Source: Cylindrotheca closterium (lineage: Eukaryota; Bacillariophyta; Bacillariophyceae; Bacillariales; Bacillariaceae). Taken from it: a stretch of DNA of 64,000 nucleotides. Under the pieces are notes generated by a model. It saw only the letters and a list, made by a program, of their open reading frames with translations, searched no databases and was not told the DNA's origin. The translations under genes and the position numbers were made by a program. The DNA lies in the NCBI GenBank assembly GCA_933822405.4, contig CAKOGP040001112.1:1115647-1179646 (forward strand). Reading direction: 5' to 3'. Below are positions 45,124 through 55,622 of this stretch, in pieces (the stretch's first letter is position 1; each line of letters opens with the position of its first letter).

Positions 45124-45987
45124 TTATGTTTGTTCCTGTTGTTGCTGTTGGCCCCTTTCTAGTCTCGCCAGTGCAGCCTTTCTTGCTTTTTCTCGCCTGT
45201 CAATCAAGTCGTCCTTGGTAGCGCTATTCGATTTTGTCCAGCCACTTGCAGAACTACTGCTTCCATCACCGGAAAGACTGTGCCCCGTCCCTGAAAATGC
45301 CTGTGTCGTTGTTGCCACCTTGGCTCCGCCTCGTTTCATCGAAGCAGTGGTTGGCACTAGGAAAGACGAGGCTCCATCGTTTCGATTACCACTTCCGCCA
45401 ACCGGTGAGTCCTCCAAAAACTGTTTTGGTAACAAACAGGAACAGCAGTTTCCAAGATCTGCCCATCGGTTGACATAGCCTGGAAGTCGGATCTTGAGCA
45501 ATTTCCAGACCAATGCATCACAAAAATGATTACAGTTTCTCTTAACCAAATTGTACTGTGAATTCCCAAAACCACCATGTCGTAAATCGTCCAACGCCTT
45601 GTTCAATTCGTGCGAACCTCCTTCAAAGGTTCCCATTTCCAGCTGGTATCGAAACCGTGCACCCGGCGCTTGTTTGGGAGGACCTTCAAAGACTCCACCG
45701 CCACTGCCAAAGGAGTACTCTACGCCACTAATTTCAATTCCACTATGATGCAATCCAAATCCAACTGGCACCAAGTAGTCATTCATGGGACTCAAGTCGT
45801 AAAGATTGAGGAACACTTTGGTACCCTGAAGACGTTAACTGTAAGAGAACAACAACGAAAACGAGCAAAGACATGATGCAGAAAGATCTGCTGGCTACTG
45901 TCGAAAAATAATTCTAACAGAAAATCCAAGCGATACTGAACGTACCATTTTTGTTTTCCCACCGTTGTAGCTATTGCCAAAGCTCAT
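45124..45987 (-). CDS. PPPDE/DeSI-type cysteine peptidase
   Basis: Two exons: complement(join(45124..45825,45946..45987)), 247 residues. A 14-codon first exon (MSFGNSYNGGKTKM) joins through a 120-nt intron, phase 0, to GTKVFLNLYDLS. The acceptor is GTCTTCAG; the nearer TTACAG would destroy the domain. The PPPDE fold shows catalytic His41 (GLHHSGIEI) and Cys112 (KRNCNHFCD), with EYSFGSGGGVFEGPP between. The family removes SUMO or ubiquitin from proteins. The C-terminal 100 residues are Ser/Gly- and finally Gln-rich and disordered. No membrane segment. Divergent from RPB9, 295 bp apart. Confidence 0.9.
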
Positions 45988-46282
45988 TATGAGATCTTAT
46001 TGCGGCTAAAGTGAAAACTGTTTCTTTTATTGTTGGAAGTTGAAACCTGCTGTTCGGCGGGAGGTAATCAACTGGATATACTGGATCCACCCGTCGTGTG
46101 GCGGATCACATTCACAATTTCATTTAACCCGCCGTGGTCGTCTGTCTGTCTGCCCAACCTCTAACAATTAAACCAAACGTGATCGGCATGCATGTATTCA
46201 ACAGTCAATGCGGTAGTGACATCAACCTTGATTTATCGTACCGTTATTCCGTTTCGAATCAGCATTGTATATTGAATAGAAG

Positions 46283-46832
46283 ATGGAAGAAGAATGGGAA
46301 GGGCAACAAGATGTCGGAGTTGCTGAAGAAGAGGAACAAGAAGATGACGAGGGAGACATCCTCGACATGGGAGAAGATGACCAGGAGACCAATGAGAAAG
46401 AGGGACTGCTGATGCGCTTTTGTCCGAATGATTCATCTATGTTGTATCCACAGGTACGAGAGCAGCCAAGATATGCAACGTGTTCAGAAATCTGATTGTG
46501 TTATTGATGCATGTCTCACATCAGTGTTTGAAATGTAGGAAGACAAACGAAATCGGACTTTGCAATACTCTTGCCGTTTGTGCAGTTACAAGGAGGCAAC
46601 CCCACAGTACCCTTTGATTTACAGAAACAATCTAAAACACGAGGTGGGAAATGTTTTAAACAATGTTCCTTCCTCAATTGCAGATGATCCAACCTTGGCT
46701 AGGAGTCAAAACGCCAAATGTAGCAATTGTAACCACAATGAAGCTGTATTCTTCCAATCCGATGTTGCTCAAGCAGATTCGTTGGCCTTGATTTTCGTTT
46801 GCTGCAATTGTGGGCATAAATGGGTGAATTAA
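46283..46832 (+). CDS. RPB9: RNA polymerase II subunit RPB9
   Basis: Two exons: join(46283..46453,46539..46832), 154 residues; intron 85 nt, phase 0. The body aligns to RPB9: LLMRFCPNDSSMLYPQEDK, YSCRLCSYKE, DDPTLARS, and the C-terminal TFIIS-like zinc ribbon (CSNC...VCCNCGHKW, with VFFQSDVAQADSLAL). Zinc site 2 has four cysteines. In zinc site 1 the second ligand is Asp50 instead of Cys (C47-P-N-D50, then C69 and C72). A very acidic extension of about 43 residues precedes the normal start. RPB9 affects start-site choice, fidelity and backtracking. Length without the extension is normal (about 110). Confidence 0.92.
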
Positions 46833-47464
46833 TGTGTGTTGGGTATCGACGTAGGAGTCTGTAGACCGAGAGCATGCGCATAGACCCGACAAGAAGCTAG
46901 TGGGGAAAACATGACAACTGCGAGAGTACCTTTTGAAGTGCGGTGTTTCTAGGGATTTTTGAGGCACGACAAGGATGACACTGTACTCGGATAGGGTCTA
47001 GAACAAAGCAGGTTAAATTAACATTCCGAGTTGTGTTTGATGATATCAGTGTTTCATCACGCTACAACACTTTTTCCTTGCTTGGACGTCTCTAAACAGA
47101 CTTCACAAAAACTGATTAAAAGTCGACTGCTACAGTTACAAAGAGTGCTAGTGGGTATATTCTGTTGCTTCGAAGTCTCAAGAAGAACTTAGAATTTTCG
47201 ATTGCAGGAAGGAGTTGGCGAAATTTGAAGTTTCATGATGGTGTAAACAGCGATGCATGGATATAATAAGTACCTGGTACAGTATGATTACAAATTTTCT
47301 CTCAAATCGTATCGAAGTCTGTCCGCAACCAGAGAAAAGATGCATGTGAGTCACCAAGAAATTCCATCAACAACAGAGTTCCACACTTTCGTCGTTGCCA
47401 TATACTCTGATATACATGTATCGTACTGATCCTGCGCATACATTTGAAATCCACGCCTCTGATA
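46833..47464. other. Intergenic region, nothing recognised
   Basis: 632 bp between RPB9 and the next start. No open frame with coding character. A GTACCTGGTACAGTA palindrome-like element lies near 47271. It presumably holds the promoter of the plastid protein gene. Confidence 0.5.
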
Positions 47465-49554
47465 ATGATAATATTAAGGTTGCCGATAATACTATTTTCA
47501 ATTACACAACTGTTCTACATTTCATTACAGCAAGCAGAAGCTTTCATTCCGAGTTCACTGTCACGTGCAGGAAGAAGTCGAATACACAGCAGTTCAAGAA
47601 CATGTCTGAGTGAATCAAGACGGCCGATCAACTCTCGATACAGCGATGAAGGCGCTAAGGAAGAAGACAGGTACTGGGAAGAGTATCCAGCTGGGAGCAA
47701 AGAAGAAATTGAGTTGAACGAGATGTCGCTTCCAAAGGACATGGACGAATACTACGACGAAACCAGCAGTATTGCAAGATATGGTGACGACGACGACTAC
47801 GAGGAAGTCATTGAAAATAATGAAGACCGATACTTCGACAAATACGACGATGATTATTCTGATGAAGAAGCAGATCCAGGGAACTTCTGGTCCAATCCTT
47901 CTGGTGGAGTGGATCGTCCCATTCCATCAAGACGACGACAAGGATCGCTACAGCAACCCAGACCAAGAGGTTATTCTGCCGAAGGCAAAAGGAGGCCTCC
48001 TGCTAGAAGGTAGGCCCAATATAAATATGTTGCACTTTTCGTTTCCATACTTACAGAAATTGGATATCATTCCCACAACCCAGAAGTCCAATCAGAATGA
48101 ATGGGAGCTCTGTTCCAAATCCAGCGAAGGATTTTTATGAGCGATTGTTTTGGTATGGGTTTGACGCAGACGATACCGAAGGAGTAGGTGACAAAACAGT
48201 CTTTGGGGGTACAAAGGGCAAATTCAATGGTCTTTCTTTCAAGGAAGCTTCTGAAACTAGTCCCTACCAAGGACCAAATCGCCAACCACGACGAAGGGGA
48301 GACAACGAATACTACGAGGATGGCTACGGCATCGATGACTATGGCGAAGGCTACTATGAGACACCAGGAGATCGCCCTCGATCAATGAAGCCACCATCGG
48401 ATACCCCATACCCTCGTGCCGATCGAGCTGGGAGAGGAGATCGACAACGACGAAGAACAAATCGGCAGCAATCTAATGAATTTGACGACAGATTCGAGTC
48501 AGAAAATCCTGGCGATTGGGTATCAAAGTCGGTCTCCTCATGGTTCACAGGAAGCGAGGACAATGATGAAGATGATGACTTTGATGATCGATCTAGTAAA
48601 AGACGCAGGAGAAAGGAATCTTCAACTTTCAGTCCTTTCAACATTGTCGACCGATTCTTTGGTGTCGATCGAGATGAAATGCAGTATAAGGCGGATATCT
48701 ATAATGAAAAGATGGGACTAGGAATGAAGCGTAGATCATCTTTTCGAAATGGATCCCGAGAGCGTACAAGACGGCAGACTCCCAGACGACCAGGATATGC
48801 GTACAAGTATGACGAGGAAGACGAGGAAGAGTTGAATCCAATCGTCGATATTGGTATGGATACTCCTGTAGAAGATGCCAGTGAAACTGTCGATGTGCAG
48901 AATACAGAGGCAGAAATGCCATCGATGTCAACACGTAAGAGAAAAGAGAAGACCTGGGAAGAACGTTCTTTGGCTGTAGAACGGGTACCCCCAGCTGGTA
49001 TTTCGGCGTGGGGTCCATCAGGGGAAATGCCTTGTGATGCGCGCACAAAAGCGATAATGGATGCCTTGGAGGATATCCAAACCGCCCGACAAAAGCTGGA
49101 AAGGAGATTAAAGAAAGAAGCTTTGGCCAAGGAGGAGATCATGATTTTGAAAGTGTAAGTGCGACAAGAACTTCGCAAGTAGCTTTTATTTTATTTTAAA
49201 ATATTGCTAACTTTCTGTTCCAGGGACGCCGAGTTGCAAAGACGAAAACTCAGGAACTCCGAAAGCGATCCTTTCCTGTTACAGGAACAACTACGTCAAA
49301 TTGAATTTGAAATGGATGATGCGTCGCGGGAACTTCGACGTGCACGAACTTCAACAGAGTTGGCAAGGGACCAGCTTGAAACATTTGAAGAAAGGCATTG
49401 GGCTCTGTTGAGATTCTACGACCCAGAGAAAGCAGGGCAACAAGTAGAAGCAGCGTTACTTGAGCTGGGGGAAGTCGAACCAGCTGCAAGATTGTCTGAT
49501 CCCAACGTTTCTGTCAAAAGTACGGAAGCCAACGACAGCGTCGACTCTGCTTGA
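47465..49554 (+). CDS. Unknown plastid-targeted, charged coiled-coil protein
   Basis: Three exons: join(47465..48009,48084..49154,49224..49554), 648 residues; introns 74 and 69 nt. The start ATG 47465 gives a clear signal peptide (MIILRLPIILFSITQLFYIS) with AEAFIP at the cleavage point, a plastid motif. The mature protein begins with an Arg/Ser transit-like stretch. It then alternates acidic Tyr/Asp-rich runs (DRYFDKYDDDYSDEEADPG) with Arg-rich segments. Conserved-looking islands are NPAKDFYERLFWYGFDADDT and FSPFNIVDRFFGVDRDEMQY, and AGISAWGPSGEMPCDARTKA. A coiled coil ends the protein (DALEDIQTARQKLERRLKKE; LREQ-type heptads to FEERHWALLRFYDPEKAG). I do not recognise the family. Confidence 0.8.
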
Positions 49555-49628
49555 AACCTATTGACTGACCATGCTACAATTATGGAGCCATAAGCGATGA
49601 TTGCTCTGTTATCGCACGTTTATTGGGC

Positions 49629-51092
49629 CTATTTGCTTTTTTGAGGGGATGTGCTGTTCTTCTTTTCAAAGTCCTTGATTGACCACAAAGTGGCTCGATT
49701 TCTATCACTTAGTTCTCCACCGATTAAAGAAATGGAACCGTCAGTTTCATCAACAAGGAGGTAGCCTCCTGCACCCCAACCAGCAGAACAGCAGATCAAG
49801 GGAGTGCTTGTCCAGTCATCTCCATCAGCCTGCAAAAAAGAATATGGATTTAGGCTGAACATCACCATTGCAGCAAGGAGAACACTGATACTAAACTTAC
49901 ATCCCACTCTTCTCTCTTGGCAAACTTGGATGCTGTACAAACCAAACTACCAAACATGTTTTGTCCTAGCCATCTAGTAGAATACTTGCTCTGCAAACCA
50001 AAAATCTTGCCCTGTCGTTTCCAAATACCAAAGATGCAAGTCTCGTTGAATTTCGACGACAGAACAAGCGTGCTATTGGTGGAAACTGCCAAGTACTTTC
50101 CCGTTCGAACGTGCTGGATCGAGAAATTGGAAACAAAAATTGGTTTTGTTTTGTTCCAAGACTAAAAGATGATGAGACTCTTATAGCCCACTACGGAAAA
50201 TTACGCAATAAACACCGCGTGGTCGTACCTTCTTTTGGATCAAGCGATCAGTCCGACGAGTGACCGCATTGCTCTTGACAAGATTTGATTCCATCTTGTC
50301 ATCGAGGGTCTCTAGAGTATCTGCATGATAAGCCAGAGAAGCATTTAAGTTTGTGGCTAGTGAGCCTAACTCATCTAAATGTCGGGCCATAGAATCGAGA
50401 TGCTCGTCTTGTACTTCCTCAATCGGTGATTTGGTTTCATGCGAAGCTTGAGAAGCTGAAGAGAATAGTTTATCTCGTTGGCTTGTTGTATTTTGACTCG
50501 CACTCTTTGGTGACGCCCTAAGCGACTGAGCACTTTCTTGCCTACTTCGAAGTATCGTCAAATCATCTTTCAGCTTGGAAGCAAATTGTCGTGAGTCTTT
50601 GTCTCCGCCTTCTTTCAGAAGGAGTTGCTTCAGTTCCTTGTGAGCCAGAGTATGCATATTGTTGCAAATGACCTTACATGTCTCGCGCTGCTCATCAGTT
50701 TCACATTCCTCTAGAACATCAACATTACAGTGGTAGTTTTGAATTGCTTGCGCTGCCGAGGAACAAAATTCTGGGACATCGTCGTACATCCTTGGAGGGC
50801 CTCCAAGAGCATCTGCGTCACCTTGTCCGCGATATTCAGGGGGTTCAATATCAGCAGTGAATTTATTTTTTATCCAGCCTCCCAACGACATTCCTTTTAT
50901 CAACCGGGTTGCCCTGTCCAATTTGTATTCGGTCTCCACCGCAAGGTTCTCAGCATTTTGAAGTTGTTCTCCTTGTCGAATTGCAGATTCCAGAGTCTCG
51001 CGACCAATCATTATGCTCTCAACCGCTGCTCTCTGAGCAGAACGGTATTCTTCTTGTCTGTCATATGTTGATTCCTCTACCGCTTGATTCAT
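49629..51092 (-). CDS. SNAP25/SNAP29-like Qbc-SNARE fused to a beta-trefoil-like C-terminal domain
   Basis: Three exons: complement(join(49629..49829,49901..50161,50229..51092)), 441 residues; introns 71 and 67 nt, both phase 0. Qb SNARE helix about 8-70 (YRSAQRAAVESIMIGRETLE, QNAENLAVETEYKLDRATRL). A linker with several cysteines (possible palmitoylation) follows. Qc helix about 228-288 (LDSMARHLDELGSLATNLNA, LETLDDKMESNLVKSN). Instead of stopping, as SNAP proteins do, the frame splices into about 150 residues resembling one fascin-like/beta-trefoil unit: FSIQHVRTGKYLAVSTNSTL, CIFGIWKRQGKIFGLQSK, GGYLLVDETDGSISLIGG. No ATG precedes the trefoil in frame nearby, supporting one transcript. The trefoil call is by pattern only. 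Confidence 0.75.
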
Positions 51093-51508
51093 TCTGCTGT
51101 CTGATTTTCACAAATGATTGTGCTTGTTGGATCGTGTTCACTGTTGTCCCATTCGTTCGCAGATTCCGAATTTGTGTCATTTCTGGATATCTTGTTCTTT
51201 GCGTGACTCGACTGACTCAATCGACCAACACAGTCCAACTAGTCCTGGTCGATCGCAGATCTCGTACGGTAGAGTACCTGGTACCTGGTTCTGTAAATGT
51301 AAATGGTACCTGGTACTAGTTCGCGGTAGAGGCATTGGTTGTTGACAACAGGACAAGAGCTCACCATGGAATGCATGTTGTCGACAATGACATCTTTTAT
51401 TCCTGAAATCTGATGCAGTCTCAAAAGGGATATGAAGCTAAACAAAATTATCTCTAGTCATACTTTCACCTGGAGTTAATACAATATTTCGCTAGATCAT
51501 TCTGGTCT
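51093..51508. other. Intergenic region with GGTACCTGGTACC repeats
   Basis: 416 bp between the SNARE gene start and the S1 gene stop. A cluster of GTACCTGGTACC-like palindromic units lies at 51275-51318. No supported gene; short frames on the plus strand are not convincing. Confidence 0.5.
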
Positions 51509-52632
51509 CTATTTTCGCTTGTCAGCAACGACTGGTCCATTCTTGAAAACGGGTTGGATTTCGTCCAACTTTGCACAACTTTCCTTCCAGTCTTTTGCTC
51601 CCATCTGTACTGGTGGTCCTGAGGAGAACGAGTCTTGCTTGGAATCCTCGTCTTCAACAGAAAGCATTGTAAGAGAAACCTTGTTTCCTTGGATGCTCTT
51701 GACACGGATTTGGACCTTCTGTTCAGGACTGACAATATCAGACACTGAGCTGACACGCCCAAGAGAAAGAGCAGAGATGTGAACAAGACCGTCGAATTCA
51801 CCCTCGCATTCTTCGTTCAGTGTCTTGGCATCAACTCTGACGAAGGCTCCGAAGTCAACAGTACTGACAACGGTACCCTCAACGAATGTGTCTGCGTCCC
51901 ATCCCTTATCAGCAAGTGGGCCAAGAACGGCACTGTCATCGCGGCGGTTGCTTTGTCTTTGTTGTCGCTTTGGCTGTGCATCGGTTTTAGCTTCCTCTTC
52001 TGTCATCATACTGAGACCGACTTGTCCCTTTGCAGAATCGATGGAAACGATTCTGACCTCGACCTCTTGTCCCTCACTCACAATATCTCCAACACTGGAG
52101 ACGAATCCAGAGGCAAGTTGGGAAATGTGAAGCAAACCATCAGTGTTTGCACCAATATCGACAAAGGCACCGTAAGAAGTAATGGATCGAACCTTTCCGG
52201 TAACCATGGATCCTTCTGAAAATTCACTAAGATCCTTTCCCTTCTTCTTCTTCAATTGCTTTCTGGCGGGACGATCGGCGTTGTGAGCTTCATCCTTGCT
52301 CTCAATTCCATCCATTGCTTCGACCTCAGCAGGAACTTCCTCAGCGGCAACATCAGCAAAGAGAGAAGTGTGGGTGCGAACTCCACGGCAAGAACTGCAT
52401 GCACATAGTTTAGCCTCAGTAGAAGCAGTCTTTGCACCAACGGAAAGAGAGGTGGCTAATCGGTACGAGGGACAACGGAAAGAGTGAGGAGGAGAAGCCT
52501 TTTTTCAGAGAACAAGTGAAGAAAAAGCGGTGATTGCATTTTCTCGGCTTAGAATGACTCACATGGAGTGGTGAAGGCAGTGGCGCTTCCGGTAAAGAGT
52601 GCCAAAGATAGGGCGACAGCAGAAATTCTCAT
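51509..52632 (-). CDS. Plastid S1-domain RNA-binding protein (two S1 motifs)
   Basis: Two exons: complement(join(51509..52455,52563..52632)), 338 residues. Exon 1 gives MRISAVALSLALFTGSATAF followed by TTP: signal peptide plus plastid Phe motif. The 107-nt intron ends in a pyrimidine-rich tract and GATTAG, phase 1. A transit-like stretch (CACSSCRGVRTHTSLFA) precedes two S1 OB folds: VTGKVRSITSYGAFVDIGAN with TDGLLHISQLASGFV, and VEGTVVSTVDFGAFVRVDAK with FDGLVHISALS. Basic linker between. Two-S1 plastid proteins act in translation or RNA stabilisation; plastid EF-Ts also has S1 domains, but no EF-Ts domain is present here. Divergent from a second plastid gene 312 bp away. Confidence 0.85.
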
Positions 52633-52944
52633 GATGGTTTGATGTGTACTGCTTCTTTGAAAGAGGGTTGGGCGAGATGCTGTCTTCTACGATCCAAGGG
52701 TTTTCTGCAGTTCCAGGTTGATAGGTGATGGACGATGGACGGTAGTGACGCACTTTTTCTACGGTAGCTGTACTGATGTCTGGTACCTGCATCGTACGGC
52801 AACCCACCGTACAGACAACGAAAACGCGTGGTTTGGAATCGTTTTGTTCGAAGGACAGTCGTCGGTACATCACTTCGCCCACGCACATCAACATCAAGCA
52901 GTTCAGTACCAGGTACAAGTCAAGTAGAACACTCCTATTTCAGC
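52633..52944. promoter_or_regulatory. Divergent promoter region between two plastid-protein genes
   Basis: 312 bp separates the S1 protein start (minus) from the 91-aa protein start (plus). It contains GGTACC/GTACCAGGTAC palindromic units near 52782 and 52908. No TATA box evident. Confidence 0.4.
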
Positions 52945-53310
52945 ATGTACAAGCAAATCCTTCTCTTCATCGCTTTGATTGCATCGGTGGCTGCATTCGC
53001 TCCTCAAACCATTGGAGTACGCGACACAAACACGTAAGTAGTTTTCCTTGCATTTCGACTTCAATGATGTCGCAGAATTCATTCTTTCTAACTTGGTAAT
53101 GGAACCTACTTTTTCATCTGCAGCGTTTGCTTCGCCAAACACGTGAAAGACAAGGCTGCTAAATGGGCCAAGGCCAAGCGCCCCCGGAAGTCCCGTCCTT
53201 CTGACATCAATCGCACTCCAACAATTTACGAGATCCACTCTTTCCAAAAGCCCGCTGAATACTCGATATCCGATGAACCCGCTTCCCCAATGCCCAAGCC
53301 CGAGAAATAA
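52945..53310 (+). CDS. Small plastid-targeted protein, function unknown
   Basis: Two exons: join(52945..53033,53124..53310), 91 residues; intron 90 nt, phase 2, GTAAGT...TCATCTGCAG. The leader MYKQILLFIALIASVAAFAP carries the plastid AAFAP motif. The mature part is about 70 residues: a basic segment (KHVKDKAAKWAKAKRPRKSR), then RTPTIYEIHSFQKPAEYSIS, and a Pro-rich end. No membrane helix after the leader. I do not recognise it. Its small size, basic nature and location suggest a ribosome- or complex-associated protein, but that is a guess. Too short to be obvious without splicing. Confidence 0.75.
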
Positions 53311-53442
53311 ACAGTATATAGTCATCCAATTGAATTCCACCTAATCCACTGTGAAACGAGTCCTACGACGATCAATCGTGTTGAAGATCATTGAACATTA
53401 CAGCGTTGTTGTCTATGGAACGAATACCGAAATAAGTTCATT

Positions 53443-55241
53443 TTATTCTGAGTTTTTAGCCTTCTCCAAAAGCCCAGGGATATCGGATGAGAAAACCTTG
53501 TCCATTTCCTTCACCAATCTCTTATCTAGTTTTGGGAACTCGCTTATATCACGAATTTCTAGGAGTGCCTGTCGGAATGGTTCGATTGAAGGGAAGTCAC
53601 CCTTGGGCAACCCATAGCGCCGAGCCGCAGCGTTGAACTCGGATTCCAACCGTCCTATGAGTCGTTTTTGCTTCTCTCGTTTCCCCCACGTATACGGCAG
53701 TTGTTTTCGGAGATAGTGGATAATATAGGCATGTACCTTGACACTTCGCGCTCTCTTCACAAGCTCATTGATGCGCCTCATTACAGCTTCTTGAGGAAGT
53801 CTTGTAATGTCTTGCAGCAGATCCATTTCTTCACGTTGTAATAGTTCTGCCTGTTCTGAATTGTGTAACGGCGCATCCCAAAAGCTTCCCTGTTGGTCCA
53901 AGAAAAGGGTTTTGAGACGCATTGAAGTTCTGCATGAAATATAAAGTGCAATGATGGGTGCTTACCACGTAGACTCTGCATACTTCCGGTGTATTCAGCA
54001 CCTTCCCTAAGGACCACATCAGGGCACCATAGACACGCATCAGCTGCTGCGTAGATATGCTGTCGGCTTTGTTCAAAACGATTCGAACCTTATCAATGTG
54101 AGGAATGAAAAGCTCCATTACCCTTTTCAATTCATCCGAAATATCCAGCTTGTGGGCATCAAACATAACAATCACTAGATCAGCCCTTTCGCCAAACCAT
54201 TTCATAACACTTTCGTAATCGTAGTTTCGGTTTTTTTGTTTCTGTCCAGAAAGAATACCTGGTGTGTCGACAAGAGTTACATTGTAGAGGACAGGTGAAT
54301 CGAGCTCAACACCTTCCAGTCGGCTGAGGAAGTTGTTTCCGAATGGGCTTAGTCCCGTGAACGGCCTATCTTGTTGCGAACATAATGCAGCTCCCGGAAC
54401 AATTTTGTCAGTTGAACCCCAAAGAACTGCCGTGAATCGATCCGTTGTTGGCTCAGGACCTACCCTGATTCCTGGAAAGTCTCTCCCAAGCAAGTATTTG
54501 ATAAATGAAGTTTTCCCAACGCTGGTAAACAAAATAGTGAGTACTTTTATCGATAAACAATGGTGCCGTCAAGCGCAGCATTCTTGAACCTTACCTATAT
54601 TGACCAAGGAGCAAGACCATCGGCGGTGCCACAAAATCTGATGGAGATAGGGGAGGAGAGTGAAAATGTCCGAATCCGGAGCTCAACTCTAAAGGCAAGA
54701 TTTTTTTCTTGTATAATTTTGCAAGTCCACGCAAAATGTACTCCTTGTTAAAGCTTGACAAATCCATTCTAGAATCATTTCCAGTATCACCCCAAGAATC
54801 TGTCATTGCAGAATCTTCATTATTATCGTCATACAGCGGCGGGTCATGAATTCCGGGAGGCCCGTATCCCAATGGAGGTTGTTCATTACTGTATCCTGGA
54901 GGAAGTGGTGGTGGTACTTGGTGCTGTGGATGACCACCTCTTGCTGCAGGCTCATTGCTGTTGCCGTACGGATCGCCTTGATACGAATATGGATCCTGTG
55001 ATTGAGGTTGTCCTTGAAACGCTGATTGGGTGTCGTCGCCTTCCAACGGCGGAAGATCTGGAGGAAGTTCCGGTGGAGCTGAGGCACTATCATAGTTTGT
55101 ATGGTCATGGTTTGAGGGTTGCGATGAGGATCCTCCACGACAGGAAAACCATCCGCTTCTTTTGAAGCCTCTCTTAAAACCTTCAGCACCATGAAAAAAA
55201 CTAGCCTCTAATACCAGAACGAGAAAAATTGCCAGCTTCAT
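53443..55241 (-). CDS. EHD-family dynamin-like GTPase with N-terminal signal/plastid-like leader
   Basis: Three exons: complement(join(53443..53889,53966..54521,54595..55241)), 549 residues; introns 76 and 73 nt. ATG 55241 starts a signal peptide (MKLAIFLVLVLEASFFHGAE, then GF); ATG 55304 would add 21 residues. A Pro/Gln/Ser-rich region (about 25-150) precedes the EHD core. P-loop LLLGQYSVGKTSFIKYLLGR is completed only by splicing; switch I is GPEPTTD, G3 DTPG, G4 NKAD. The helical domain has GSFWDAPL (restored by intron 2), LLQREEMDLLQDI and VHAYIIHYLRKQLPYTWG. EHDs tubulate membranes. The C-terminal EH domain is missing. Plastid destination is suggested by Phe after the cleavage site but not certain. 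Confidence 0.82.
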
Positions 55242-55622
55242 ATCTCTTCCTTTACAAAATCTTGTTCCATGGCCACGACGAGGCGGTATTATGCACTCAT
55301 TCATTGCCTAAGATCCAAGTTTTTGTGTCGATTATTGTTCGTTGATGGTCGTTTGATTTTGGCAATCTCAAATCTCAAATCAGCACGTGGAAGGATGGAT
55401 TTGGTCGGCTGAGTCGAGTCATTGCAGCATTTGATACCTAACCTGGTACTTTTACTCTTCATCTTCTGCTACAAATGGGTGCTTGTCCTAAATATTTCTA
55501 ATCCTAGTTGCAGGGGAAAGTAAAGTCTAGACTTTAGATGCAAGCTCATCTTGGATAGCTTTGCAAGGCAAATTTAGATTACTTATTCTGCGGCGAAGGA
55601 AAGCGACAATGCATTACCAAAT
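55242..55622. other. Intergenic region, EHD upstream / Sec22 downstream
   Basis: 381 bp. Contains a GGTACTTTTAC element near 55444 after ACCTAACCT, and a CACGTG core at 55384. No supported gene. Base 55302-55304 is an alternative in-frame EHD start. Confidence 0.5.

Noticed and set aside
53034..53123. Apparent early stop in the 91-aa plastid gene (pseudogene?)
   Set aside because: The stop lies in a GTAAGT...TCTGCAG intron; splicing restores a clean frame to 53310.
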